Origin: Clostridia bacterium
Lineage (GTDB): Bacteria > Bacillota > Clostridia > Christensenellales > Aristaeellaceae
Direction of reading: 5' to 3'
NCBI GenBank assembly: GCA_030529995.1
Contig: JAUMVT010000004.1
Coordinates: forward strand, 24,673 to 88,672
DNA length: 64,000 nt
Shown here one piece after another: positions 27,984 through 35,822 of the stretch. A program made the position numbers and the translations under genes. Below the pieces are notes generated by a model, which was not told where the DNA came from, made no database searches, and was given only the letters and a program-made list of their open reading frames with translations. The stretch's first letter is position 1. Every line of letters begins with the position of its first letter.

Positions 27984-29369
27984 TTACTTGCCGCCGCCAA
28001 CGGTAATGCTTGTTACGCGGATCATCGGCTCACCCACATTGGTGGGGATGCTGCCGGAAATGCTGCCGCACATGCCCTGCGCCATGGTCATGTTCCGGCC
28101 TACCCGGTCAACCCGCATGAGAATTTCATTGCCCCGGCCAATCAGAGATGCGCCGCGAACAGGGTGCACAATCTTGCCATCCTTCACCAGATAGCCCTCG
28201 TTGACAGCAAAGTTGAATTCGCCGGTAGCCGGGTTCACGGAACCGCCGCCCATCTTCTTGGCATACAGGCCGTCCCCCATGGTGGCGATCATTTCATCGT
28301 TGTCGTCATTGCCGGCAGCGATGTAGGTATTGCGCATACGGGAGGTGGGGGCAAAAGCATAGCTCTGCCGACGTCCGGAGCCGGTGGGCGCCATGTTCAT
28401 CCGGCGGCCGCCCAGCTTGTCGATCATGTAATTGGTCAGGATACCGTTCTTAATCAGCACCAGCTTGGTGGTAGGCATACCTTCATCATCCACATGAAGG
28501 GAGCCCCATTCGTTCATGATGGTACCGTCATCCACGGCCGTCACCAAGGGAGAAGCAATCTGCTGCCCCAGCTTGCCGGAGAACACACTGGTACCGAAGG
28601 CCACACTGGTTGCCTCCAGTGCATGACCGCAGGCTTCATGGAAAATCACGCCGCCAAACCCGTTGTCAATGCACACCGGCATGACCCCGGCAGGGCAGGC
28701 AGGGGCGTGGAGCATGGTCACAGCCGTGTCGGCAGCAATGCGTGCGCTGCGCTCCGGGTCTACCCGTTCATCAAAGAGTTCAAAGCCCATGGAAGCACCG
28801 GGGCTGTCGGAACCGCTTTGATTTTCACTGCCGTTGCTGGCCACGGCACTGACACGCAGACGGGAATAGACCCGCTGATCCGTGACGAAAACACCTTCCG
28901 TGTTGGCAATCAGCACATCCTGCACGCTGTCCGAATAGTCGCAGATGACCTGCTTGATTTCAGGAGAATACTGCCGTGCCGCTGCATCCGCCGCCCGGAG
29001 TTTCTCAGCCTTGGCCGCTGCCTTCACGTCTGTCGGCATCCGACGAATCTCCTCCGGCCGTGCGGCAGACCAGGAAGAAAAGCCTACGGGAGAAGTGCCC
29101 TTGCCGCTGCGAATGGCGGCCGCCGCCTGCTCAGCACAGCGCAGCAAGCCTTCCCGGCTCGTATCGTTGGTGTACACGTAGATGGCCTTTGTTCCGTTAA
29201 ATACACGGACACCTGCGCCGTGGAGACGCTGGCTGTTCACCTGCTCCAGCTCGCCGCTGCGCAGGGACAGGTTATGATTGATGCGATCCTCCATGAAGAT
29301 CTCCGCAAAATCGCCGCCTGTGTGCACAGCTTCGGCCAGAACCTCCCGTGCAATGTTTTGATCCAGCAT
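27984..29369 (-). CDS. tldD: TldD-family metalloprotease
   Basis: The catalytic subunit of a TldD/TldE-type metallopeptidase, 461 residues. The zinc motif HExxxH is present as HEACGHALE near residue 250, inside GFGGVIFHEACGHALEATS. Other landmarks are VRVFNGTKAIYVYTND, GSGRRQSYAFAPTSRMRNTYI and the C-terminal NVGEPMIRVTSITVGGG. The start follows GGAAAGGA by about 7 bases. The operon order is GNAT, tldD, tldE, arsR-like. No obvious small precursor peptide gene was found next to it. Confidence 0.94.
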   Translation of the reverse strand: MLDQNIAREVLAEAVHTGGDFAEIFMEDRINHNLSLRSGELEQVNSQRLHGAGVRVFNGTKAIYVYTNDTSREGLLRCAEQAAAAIRSGKGTSPVGFSSWSAARPEEIRRMPTDVKAAAKAEKLRAADAAARQYSPEIKQVICDYSDSVQDVLIANTEGVFVTDQRVYSRLRVSAVASNGSENQSGSDSPGASMGFELFDERVDPERSARIAADTAVTMLHAPACPAGVMPVCIDNGFGGVIFHEACGHALEATSVAFGTSVFSGKLGQQIASPLVTAVDDGTIMNEWGSLHVDDEGMPTTKLVLIKNGILTNYMIDKLGGRRMNMAPTGSGRRQSYAFAPTSRMRNTYIAAGNDDNDEMIATMGDGLYAKKMGGGSVNPATGEFNFAVNEGYLVKDGKIVHPVRGASLIGRGNEILMRVDRVGRNMTMAQGMCGSISGSIPTNVGEPMIRVTSITVGGGK

Positions 29370-29417
29370 GATATCATCCTTTCCGATGTGAATCCGCTTG
29401 CCCGGATGGCAAGGGGA

Positions 29418-29936
29418 TCAATTTTTCCGCACATCCTCCACGCGGACATAACGCCTGTCCCGGACTCCTTCACCGCCGATGGAATAATCAATGAAATCGG
29501 TAGTGGGATGGAAGCCGTGCTTGGCATAAAACTTTTCGCCGGTTGTGTTGCCTTCAATCGCCCACAGATAGAAGCGGTGATAGCCGTCTTCCCGCATGAT
29601 TCTCAGGCATTCCTCCAGCAATTCGCCGCCCAATCCCTTCCGCATATGATCCGGCAGCAGATACAGGGACACGATTTCGCCCCATTCCTTGTGATCTTCA
29701 TCTCTTCCTCGGCCATAAATGCAGCAGCCCACCGGCTGCTTTCCGTCAAAGATCAGCAAACCGTTCAGCTCATCACTGCATAGCCATGCAGGCAAAGAAG
29801 GAACCCAATAATCATCCGGCAGACGCTCCAGATAATCTTGGGAAATGAGTCCTTTATAAGCATGGCGCCAGCTGGTGGCGAAGATATGGCTGATCAGACC
29901 CGCATCGTCATTGGTTGCGGCTCGAAAAATGCTCAT
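29418..29936 (-). CDS. GNAT-family N-acetyltransferase
   Basis: A 172-residue acetyltransferase with the GNAT fold. The N-terminal FRAATNDDAGLISHIFATSWRHAY is typical. The acetyl-CoA binding motif A is LYLLPDHMRKGLGGELLEECL, with the R-K-G-L-G-G pyrophosphate loop near residue 109. Motif B YLWAIEGNTTGEKFYAKHGF is also present. The ATG at 29936 follows GGAGG by 7 bases. It is first in the transcript with tldD and tldE and has a good promoter. Its substrate is unknown. Confidence 0.9.
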   Translation of the reverse strand: MSIFRAATNDDAGLISHIFATSWRHAYKGLISQDYLERLPDDYWVPSLPAWLCSDELNGLLIFDGKQPVGCCIYGRGRDEDHKEWGEIVSLYLLPDHMRKGLGGELLEECLRIMREDGYHRFYLWAIEGNTTGEKFYAKHGFHPTTDFIDYSIGGEGVRDRRYVRVEDVRKN

Positions 29937-29997
29937 ACGCTTCCCTCCGTTTTGCACCTGTCATGCGCCAAGGCGCATGGAATTTTTGTCCGGTATA

Positions 29998-30026
29998 AGT
30001 ATCCACCAAATGAGACAAAATGTCAA
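29998..30026 (-). promoter_or_regulatory. Promoter for the GNAT-tldD-tldE-arsR operon
   Basis: On the minus strand a perfect TTGACA (30021-30026) and GATACT (29998-30003) are separated by 17 bases. Confidence 0.65.
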
Positions 30027-30059
30027 GCGAACAGCACAAAAGTCAGTATCATCGTCCAA

Positions 30060-30842
30060 TTATTTCCTGCGTTTTTTCTGAATTTCTTCACGGAGCCTGT
30101 CTTCACGCAGCTTCACATTCTGCCGCATTTTTTCCTGGGCTTCTTTCATTTCCTGCTGCATGACGATGCGCTGATTCTTCAGTTTCTGCAGCAGATCCTT
30201 ATTGTACAGCTTAGCATAAGGGAATGCCCGCAGGGTGCGGCGCATCAGTGCGCTGCCTTCCGCCAAGTGAGCCCGTACGGCGGCAGTGATGGCTTCCGTG
30301 CTGTCGCCTTCCGCATTGGTGGCACTGTGACGAATCTGTCCCAGCCCGCAGGTAGACAGAACGGTATCTGCGATGAAAACGGTGCACAGGCCGATGCATA
30401 ACCCGTTGAGCCATCCCTCCGGCAGCATGGCAAAATACCGGAACAGGAAAGGCTTGATGCCGTAGACCATCACCAGTCCCAGCAGGCCGAAAGGAATCAG
30501 GGTATTGGCACAAACACGGCCATTCAGGTTAAAATGCTTCTGGCTGTAATCCCACCATCTGGCATGGAACAGCTTCTCCAGCACGTAGCTGGTGATGTAT
30601 TCCAAGGTGCCACACAGAATCATGCCCAAGCCAAATACGGCAACAGGACTGTCCGCATACCGGGACAGCAAGGCAGCAATCAGAATGGAGCCGAAACCGT
30701 AAATCGGGCAAATGGGTCCCAGCAGAAAGCCGCGATTGATAAAGCGATGAAACTGAATCAGCTTGCAGGTTACTTCCATGAGCCATCCAAGGAAGGATGC
30801 CGCAAAAAACAGCAGCACATAATACTTGATTTCCGCAGACAC
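30060..30842 (-). CDS. CmpB-type membrane protein (putative ABC transporter permease family)
   Basis: A 260-residue membrane protein of the family annotated as putative ABC transporter permease (ABC_trans_CmpB, PF06541). About five TM segments lie in residues 6-165. The landmark motifs are FLGWLMEV, INRGFLLGPICPIYGFGS, LEYITSYVLEKLFHARWWDYS and FNLNGRVCANTLIPFGLLG. The C-terminal 60 residues are charged and probably coiled coil (LQKLKNQRIVMQQEMKEAQ). The start is a GTG with AAGGGGG 7 bases upstream. No ATPase is nearby, so transport is not proven. Confidence 0.8.
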   Translation of the reverse strand: MSAEIKYYVLLFFAASFLGWLMEVTCKLIQFHRFINRGFLLGPICPIYGFGSILIAALLSRYADSPVAVFGLGMILCGTLEYITSYVLEKLFHARWWDYSQKHFNLNGRVCANTLIPFGLLGLVMVYGIKPFLFRYFAMLPEGWLNGLCIGLCTVFIADTVLSTCGLGQIRHSATNAEGDSTEAITAAVRAHLAEGSALMRRTLRAFPYAKLYNKDLLQKLKNQRIVMQQEMKEAQEKMRQNVKLREDRLREEIQKKRRK

Positions 30843-30873
30843 AACAACGCCCCCTTTATCTTTCCCTGCAATA

Positions 30874-30902
30874 AACATACAGCAGGCAGCCTTTTGCGTC
30901 AA
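30874..30902 (-). promoter_or_regulatory. Promoter for the CmpB-type gene
   Basis: On the minus strand TTGACG (30897-30902) and TATGTT (30874-30879) are separated by 17 bases. Confidence 0.6.
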
Positions 30903-30972
30903 GGGAAAACACCGGACAATTCGGCAGGATTGTCGCAAGCTTTGCCGATTTGTTTTCGCTCCGGCACAGCAA

Positions 30973-31010
30973 AGCCGGACTCAGCACAGCAATCTGCATT
31001 GAGTCCGGCT
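30973..31010 (-). terminator. Terminator-like hairpin after the redox operon
   Basis: An 11-bp perfect stem (30973-30983 with 31000-31010) with a 16-base loop lies 26 bases after the DUF1667 gene. The T run is short, so termination efficiency is uncertain. Confidence 0.55.
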
Positions 31011-31036
31011 CGAATGGCTGATTGTATTTTTCACCT

Positions 31037-31390
31037 TCACCCGATGGTCTTGGTGGCAATCACGTCCACCCCGGTACCGCACACATTGGCAAGCACCACG
31101 TCCCCGGCCTTCACGGGAGCCGTAAGGGAAACCTTGGACAGTTCTGCCATGCAGGCATGAATCAGCTTCTTCGGAATGGGGGTGCGAGTCTTGACGCTCA
31201 GCGGCATGGCACTGCCCTCCACAGCAATCACGGCAGTCACCATACGCTCCGGCGCAATGCACTCCTGATGGGCGTACTTTTCGCCCCGCTTGCAGGTATT
31301 GCCCACCACGCTGGTCACCTGACCGTTTTCAATGGTTACGGTCATGCGGCAGCCCACGGGGCAGTTGATGCAGGTAATCGTCTGTTCCAT
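31037..31390 (-). CDS. DUF1667 domain protein
   Basis: A 117-residue protein with a Cys-rich N-terminus (TCINCPVGCRM, then a further Cys in GNTCKRGEKYAHQEC), a pattern that could hold an Fe-S cluster. The middle part VTAVIAVEGSAMPLSVKTRTPIPKKLI is typical of DUF1667. The domain is known from the third position of gene sets encoding GlpA-like dehydrogenases in Clostridia and Thermotogae. The ATG follows AAGGGG by 8 bases and lies 4 bases after the FAD oxidoreductase stop. It probably serves as an electron-transfer subunit, which is inference from context. Confidence 0.88.
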   Translation of the reverse strand: MEQTITCINCPVGCRMTVTIENGQVTSVVGNTCKRGEKYAHQECIAPERMVTAVIAVEGSAMPLSVKTRTPIPKKLIHACMAELSKVSLTAPVKAGDVVLANVCGTGVDVIATKTIG

Positions 31391-31394
31391 ATGC

Positions 31395-32669
31395 TCAGCC
31401 CCTTTCCATGGTTACGGTAATGTCCTGCGGATCAAGGGATGCAACGACTTCCGGCTTCAAGGTCACCACAGCCATTTCGCCGGGGGTGAAAATGGGTGCC
31501 TTCTTTCTGGCAATTTCCCGATCCCCGTTTTTCACCACCACGCTGGCTCCCCGGAACACGCCGCTGGGGCGGAACATCAAGTCAACTGCCTGATTGCCAC
31601 CCAAGTGAATCCGCTGGGGCACCACACCGCGCACGCCGTCCCCATCCTTGACAGCTACCGTATCACCGGGAGCGATTTCTCCACGGGCGTAGGCAGCAGC
31701 TGCATGGCCGGCCTTGAAGCTTTCATTGGATACGTGATCCACCAAATCATGCACATGAAGCACGTTGCCGCAGGCGAAAATGCCGGGAATACTGGTCTGC
31801 AGGCAATCGTCCACTTCAGCGCCGCTGGTCAGGGGCGAAAGCTTCACGCCAGCGCCTTGGCTCAGTTCGTTTTCGGGAATCAGGCCTACGGAAAGCAGCA
31901 GGGTATCACAGTCAAAGTGAATTTCCGTGCCAGGAATAGGCTGCCGCTTTTCATCCACCTTGGCGACAGTCACGCCGCTGAGACGCTCACGGCCTTCAAT
32001 ATCAATGACCGTATGACTCAGGTACAGGGGAATATCGAAGTCGTTCAGGCACTGAACAATGTTGCGGTTCAGGCCGGAAGAATAGGGCATCAGTTCCACA
32101 CAGGCCAGCACCTTGGCACCTTGGAGGGTCATGCGGCGAGCCATGATCAGGCCAATGTCGCCACTGCCCAGAATCACTACCCGCTTGCCGGGCATGTAGC
32201 CTTCCAAGTTGACGAATTTCTGTGCGGTGCCGGCACTGTAAATGCCTGCGCATCGGGTACCGGGGGTGCCCAAAGCGCCACGGGGACGTTCACGGCAGCC
32301 CATGGCCAGCACAATGGACTTGGCATGAATCAGCTGCACCCCGTGCTCTGCGCTGACACAGGTCACCACATGGTTCGCCTCCACAGACAGTACCGTGGTA
32401 TCACACTGAATGTTAATGTTCAGCTCATGAGCCCGGTCTACATCCCGCTGTGCATACTCCGGGCCGGTCAGCTCTTCCTTAAAGCGGTGGAGGCCAAAGC
32501 CGTTATGGATGCATTGCCGCAGAATACCGCCGGGGGTATGCTCACGCTCCAGCACGAGCAGGTTTTCAATGCCGTCCTCCCGGGCAGCAATGGCAGCCGC
32601 CAGTCCAGCAGGGCCGCCGCCGATAATCAGCACATCCACTTGCAGCATGCCGTTTTCAGTCGCTGTCAT
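31395..32669 (-). CDS. FAD-dependent pyridine nucleotide-disulfide type oxidoreductase
   Basis: A 424-residue flavoprotein with an N-terminal FAD motif VLIIGGGPAGLAAAIAA and a second, NAD-binding motif KRVVILGSGDIGLIMARRM near residue 160. The FAD-contacting GIFACGNVLHVHDL segment is near residue 300. CREPRGA-like GCRERPRGALGTPG is found in the partner dehydrogenases of glycerol-3-phosphate and opine oxidation. The ATG at 32669 has AAGGAGG 9 bases upstream and starts one base after the upstream gene's stop. It is the middle gene of a three-gene operon with the GlpA-like protein and DUF1667. Confidence 0.9.
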   Translation of the reverse strand: MTATENGMLQVDVLIIGGGPAGLAAAIAAREDGIENLLVLEREHTPGGILRQCIHNGFGLHRFKEELTGPEYAQRDVDRAHELNINIQCDTTVLSVEANHVVTCVSAEHGVQLIHAKSIVLAMGCRERPRGALGTPGTRCAGIYSAGTAQKFVNLEGYMPGKRVVILGSGDIGLIMARRMTLQGAKVLACVELMPYSSGLNRNIVQCLNDFDIPLYLSHTVIDIEGRERLSGVTVAKVDEKRQPIPGTEIHFDCDTLLLSVGLIPENELSQGAGVKLSPLTSGAEVDDCLQTSIPGIFACGNVLHVHDLVDHVSNESFKAGHAAAAYARGEIAPGDTVAVKDGDGVRGVVPQRIHLGGNQAVDLMFRPSGVFRGASVVVKNGDREIARKKAPIFTPGEMAVVTLKPEVVASLDPQDITVTMERG

Positions 32670-32670
32670 G

Positions 32671-34125
32671 TCAGTCGTCCTCCTTGATTGCATCATGGAT
32701 GGTACCAGTCAGCAGATAGCTGCAGCCGCCGCACTTGGTGATGGAAGTCATGGGCACATGAAGCTCCTCGGAGAGGATTTCCGCCACACGGGGTGAGCAG
32801 AAACCGCCCTGGCAACGTCCCATGCCTGCACGGGTGCGGCGCTTCACCCCGTCGATGGTGGTAGCACCCACAGGGCGGCGAATCGCAGCACGGATTTCCG
32901 CCTCAGTCACCACCTCACACCGGCACACCATACGTCCGTACAGCGGATCCTTCTTCACAGCCTCCGCACGCTCCTGGGTGGTCATGGCATAGAAAGGACG
33001 GGGCAGCTTATGGGCAGGCTTATAATCTGCCTTCTTGGTCAGGTGCTGCTCCTCGGCGATCTCTGCGCCCAGCATTTCCGCAATGGCAGGTGCAGCGGAC
33101 AAGCCGGGGCTCTCAATACCAACGGTTTCATAAGCATTGACGGCACCCTTCACGGCGCCAATAACAAAGTCGCCCTTTGCCTCGTGGGCACGAATGCCGG
33201 AGAAGTTGGTAATGGTTCCTCTAGTGGAAGCACCCGGCCAGGTCAGGCGGCTCTTCTGCAGCACAAAGGCCAGACCATCTGCCGTGGTGCGGGTATCCAG
33301 CTCGTCCGGAATATCTTCCGCCGAAGGACCCAGCAGAAGGTTGCCATGAACCGTCGGAGAGACAAGCACGCCCTTGCCCATCTTGGTAGGGCACTGGAAC
33401 ATGGTCATATGGAAAGGCAGGGGGGACATCCGATCCATCAAATAATACTGACCGCGGCGGTCAATGATGGTCAGCTTATCCTCGCTCATCATGTTATGAA
33501 TCTTGGCAGAGCCTACGCCAGCGCAGTTCACCAGCACTTTGCAGGTATATTCTCCCTGGGTGGTGGCCACATGCCACAAACCATCGTCCTCCCGCTTGAC
33601 GCCGGTAACCTCCGTATTCAGGTGGAATTCGGCGCCGTTCAGGGCGGCATGATCCGCCAGGGCGAAGGTCATTTCATAGGGACTGGTCAGGCCGCTGGTA
33701 GGAGCAAACAAGGCGCAGAGCACCTCCGGGTTGGTGTTAGGCTCCATGGCCAGCACCTGATCCCGCTCAAGAATGCACAGATCCGGCACGCCGTTCGCCT
33801 TGCCCTGCTCCAGCAGCGTTTCCAGCGTGCAGCGGTCTTCCTCCGTAAAGCCCAGTACCAAAGCACCGGGGCGGCCATAGGAAACCCCCAGTTCTTCGGA
33901 AAGGGCAGGATACATGCGTGCGCCTTCCACATTCAGTTTGGCCTTCAGTGTTCCGGGGTGGGCGTCAAACCCGGCATGGACGATGCCGCTGTTGGCCTTG
34001 CTGGCTCCCTCAGCCACGTCGCCGCCTCGATCGATCACGGTCAGGCTGCCCTCGTAGCGGCTGAGCACTCTTGCAAGGGCACAGCCTGTGACACCTGCAC
34101 CAATGATGAGTTTATCCGTATACAA
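32671..34125 (-). CDS. GlpA-like FAD-dependent dehydrogenase with C-terminal [2Fe-2S] domain
   Basis: A 484-residue DAO-fold flavoprotein related to anaerobic glycerol-3-phosphate dehydrogenase subunit A. The N-terminus has LIIGAGVTGCALARVLSRY and SKANSGIVHAGFDA. The C-terminal BFD-like domain has four Cys: VCRCEVVTEAEI and MGRCQGGFCSPRV (about 415-460). The start is a TTG at 34125 with GGGGAGG 8 bases upstream; a longer open frame to 34371 has no ribosome binding site and encodes unlikely sequence. Its promoter is at 34174-34201. No glycerol kinase or facilitator is nearby, so the substrate could be another hydroxy acid. Confidence 0.9.
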   Translation of the reverse strand: MYTDKLIIGAGVTGCALARVLSRYEGSLTVIDRGGDVAEGASKANSGIVHAGFDAHPGTLKAKLNVEGARMYPALSEELGVSYGRPGALVLGFTEEDRCTLETLLEQGKANGVPDLCILERDQVLAMEPNTNPEVLCALFAPTSGLTSPYEMTFALADHAALNGAEFHLNTEVTGVKREDDGLWHVATTQGEYTCKVLVNCAGVGSAKIHNMMSEDKLTIIDRRGQYYLMDRMSPLPFHMTMFQCPTKMGKGVLVSPTVHGNLLLGPSAEDIPDELDTRTTADGLAFVLQKSRLTWPGASTRGTITNFSGIRAHEAKGDFVIGAVKGAVNAYETVGIESPGLSAAPAIAEMLGAEIAEEQHLTKKADYKPAHKLPRPFYAMTTQERAEAVKKDPLYGRMVCRCEVVTEAEIRAAIRRPVGATTIDGVKRRTRAGMGRCQGGFCSPRVAEILSEELHVPMTSITKCGGCSYLLTGTIHDAIKEDD

Positions 34126-34173
34126 AGAGAATTCCTCCCCTGCTGCCGGGAAGCCCGGCGTTGTCTGCCTGTT

Positions 34174-34201
34174 AGTATAGCACACTTTTTGATGAAGTGA
34201 A
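34174..34201 (-). promoter_or_regulatory. Promoter for the GlpA-like redox operon
   Basis: On the minus strand TTCACT (34196-34201) and TATACT (34174-34179) are separated by 16 bases. Confidence 0.6.
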
Positions 34202-34270
34202 AGGAAAACGCAAGAAAATGTGCAAAAGGATTTGTGTGTTTGCAACTTGCACATATCTCGACATGTATAT

Positions 34271-34296
34271 TTGTCATCAACAACCATTGATGACAA
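34271..34296. promoter_or_regulatory. Perfect 10-bp inverted repeat, possible operator
   Basis: TTGTCATCAA (34271-34280) and TTGATGACAA (34287-34296) form a perfect inverted repeat with a 6-base spacer, about 70 bases upstream of the redox operon -35. There is no T run, so it looks like a protein-binding site rather than a terminator. Confidence 0.5.
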
Positions 34297-34307
34297 GCAT
34301 GAAAGAA

Positions 34308-34342
34308 GGGCTGCAAAAGAGCAGCACACTCTTTCACAGCCC
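34308..34342 (-). terminator. Terminator of the secreted 200-residue protein gene
   Basis: Two stacked 6-bp stems (34308-34313 with 34337-34342, and 34316-34321 with 34329-34334) share a 7-base loop. T-rich sequence follows on the minus strand. Confidence 0.65.
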
Positions 34343-34364
34343 CAGGCAGCCGGTGCGGCAATGA

Positions 34365-34967
34365 TTACCACAGATCCGCATTCATGGAGAAAATGCCTAC
34401 CTTCATGTCTTCATCGTACAGCACAATGGTCATGGCAACAGAAGCATCCTCTTCCTCGCTGCTTTCCTTTTTCACAAAGCTGCAGTACCAGTTGGTGGTC
34501 GTAACAGGATCCGGTATGCCGCCTACATTGCGGGTCACGGTCATGTAGTAGTCATCCAAGTTCCATCCGCAGGCCGTAAAAATCTCCTGAATTTTTGCGT
34601 CCACGGCAGCATCGGAGCTATAAGAAGCATCATGAGCATCAAAGTAACCGGTCAGTACAGCTTTCAGCTCTTCAGCGGAGGAAATTTGATAAACCCGCTG
34701 ACGGACTGCCAGGCTATCTTCAGACTCAAAGTTTATCTGACCAATGGCGTCAGAAACAGCACTGGCTGCATCCTTTTCCTGCGCCGTAAGTTCGTCTGCG
34801 TACTGAGCACAGATCGCATCAAAATGCTCCTTGTATACTTCCTCCAAAGAGTCGTCGATCACCGCTCCGGAAACAGGGTCAACTGCTTCCGTTTCTGCAA
34901 ACGCTACAGCCGAAAGAGACAGTGCCGCAACAAGGCAAAAGGTAAGAACTTTCCGAACGAGAGTCAT
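34365..34967 (-). CDS. Secreted protein of unknown function
   Basis: A 200-residue protein I do not recognise. The signal peptide is MTLVRKVLTFCLVAALSLSAVAFA with a cleavage site before ETEA. The mature part is acidic and begins with a helical region (YKEHFDAICAQYADELTAQEKDAASAVSD), then a predicted beta-rich C-terminal half with WYCSFVKKESSEEED and a last strand VGIFSMNADLW. The ATG at 34967 follows AAAGGAG by 8 bases; another ATG lies 6 bases upstream. It lies 72 bases downstream of a second small secreted protein gene on the same strand and may be co-transcribed. Confidence 0.7.
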   Translation of the reverse strand: MTLVRKVLTFCLVAALSLSAVAFAETEAVDPVSGAVIDDSLEEVYKEHFDAICAQYADELTAQEKDAASAVSDAIGQINFESEDSLAVRQRVYQISSAEELKAVLTGYFDAHDASYSSDAAVDAKIQEIFTACGWNLDDYYMTVTRNVGGIPDPVTTTNWYCSFVKKESSEEEDASVAMTIVLYDEDMKVGIFSMNADLW

Positions 34968-35039
34968 GGTCATCACTCCTTTTTTTATGAAAGATAAAAA
35001 TTGATAGAAAAGTTGAATCGTAGCAGTTACCAATCAAGA

Positions 35040-35534
35040 TTAATCAGTGATCTCAATCTTTCCAGTAAACTTATAGCCGCTATACTCCGTTTTTAAAAGC
35101 TTCACATAAAAGGCAGAGCCACTACTAATACCGCTTACAGTGAATGAGTAATTCGCCTTCGTCTTGGAAACCTTGACGGAAGAAGGAGTTACCTTTGCAT
35201 TCTTCCAAGTCGAACCATTCCAGTAGTACGCTTTGACGTATACCGTAGGCTTGCTGGAACTGCTGAAGTTCATACAAGCATCGGTCAACGTCACAGTGGC
35301 GTTTCCATCAGAAGGCACCTTGATGGCCTTCGTGGTCGTGTACTTCGCAAAGTTGAAAGTACTTGTATAGCTGGAGCTACTCAAATCAAACGGATTATCA
35401 ACATTGCTGTTTGGATCAGCGCAGAGATTGAACAGCTGATCATCATCGTACATAACAGCCGTATCCGCACTCGCAAACGAAACGCTCCCCATGACCATCG
35501 TCAAGGCCATCAAAACAAGAAGAAACCTTTTCAT
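35040..35534 (-). CDS. Small secreted beta-rich protein, AT-rich gene
   Basis: A 164-residue protein of unknown function. The signal peptide MKRFLLVLMALTMVMGSVSFASA precedes an acidic segment (MYDDDQLFNLCADPN). A serine/threonine/lysine/tyrosine-rich region follows (SSSSYTSTFNFAKYTTT, YVKAYYWNGSTWKNAKVTPSS), consistent with an Ig-like or bacterial pre-peptidase-like beta sandwich. The gene is visibly more AT-rich than its neighbours, which may indicate transfer. The ATG at 35534 follows AAAGGA by 7 bases. Its leader contains a hairpin at 35578-35616. Confidence 0.7.
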   Translation of the reverse strand: MKRFLLVLMALTMVMGSVSFASADTAVMYDDDQLFNLCADPNSNVDNPFDLSSSSYTSTFNFAKYTTTKAIKVPSDGNATVTLTDACMNFSSSSKPTVYVKAYYWNGSTWKNAKVTPSSVKVSKTKANYSFTVSGISSGSAFYVKLLKTEYSGYKFTGKIEITD

Positions 35535-35577
35535 ACTTGTTTCCTTTCCGGGCATCATTGCCCTTACGTCCTAAATC

Positions 35578-35616
35578 AAAGTTGCTTACATCAAGGTAAC
35601 TGCCTTGATCAACTTT
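35578..35616 (-). promoter_or_regulatory. Two-part stem-loop in the leader of the small secreted protein gene
   Basis: An outer 7-bp stem (35578-35584 with 35610-35616) and an inner 6-bp stem (35591-35596 with 35603-35608) form one structured leader element 44 bases upstream of the start codon. A TATA-rich stretch at 35625-35635 is the likely -10 region. Confidence 0.45.
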
Positions 35617-35651
35617 CCCTATCACTTTATATAGGACACTCAAAGCAAAAA

Positions 35652-35677
35652 TGAACACTCTAAAATGTGAACATTCT
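35652..35677. repeat. Direct 10-bp repeats in the divergent promoter region
   Basis: TGAACACTCT (35652-35661) and TGAACATTCT (35668-35677) differ at one base and are spaced 16 bases start to start. They lie between the divergent small secreted protein gene and the MATE promoter. This could be an operator. Confidence 0.4.
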
Positions 35678-35749
35678 GTTAACTTCATGCTTTACTGCGA
35701 TTTGCCAACTTACAGTCACCTTTGATAACTTAAATCATCTCTACTATAC

Positions 35750-35778
35750 TTGCATCGTGTGAGTTTCTTCTATATAAT
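35750..35778 (+). promoter_or_regulatory. Promoter for the MATE exporter gene
   Basis: TTGCAT (35750-35755) and a perfect TATAAT (35773-35778) are separated by 17 bases. Confidence 0.8.
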
Positions 35779-35822
35779 ATTTCTGTGGCATGAACAAGTT
35801 ATACACCATCCGGAGGCACACA

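Noticed and set aside
34126-34371. N-terminal extension of the GlpA-like frame
   Set aside because: The extension crosses the promoter and the 10-bp inverted repeat. The TTG at 34125 has a strong ribosome binding site.
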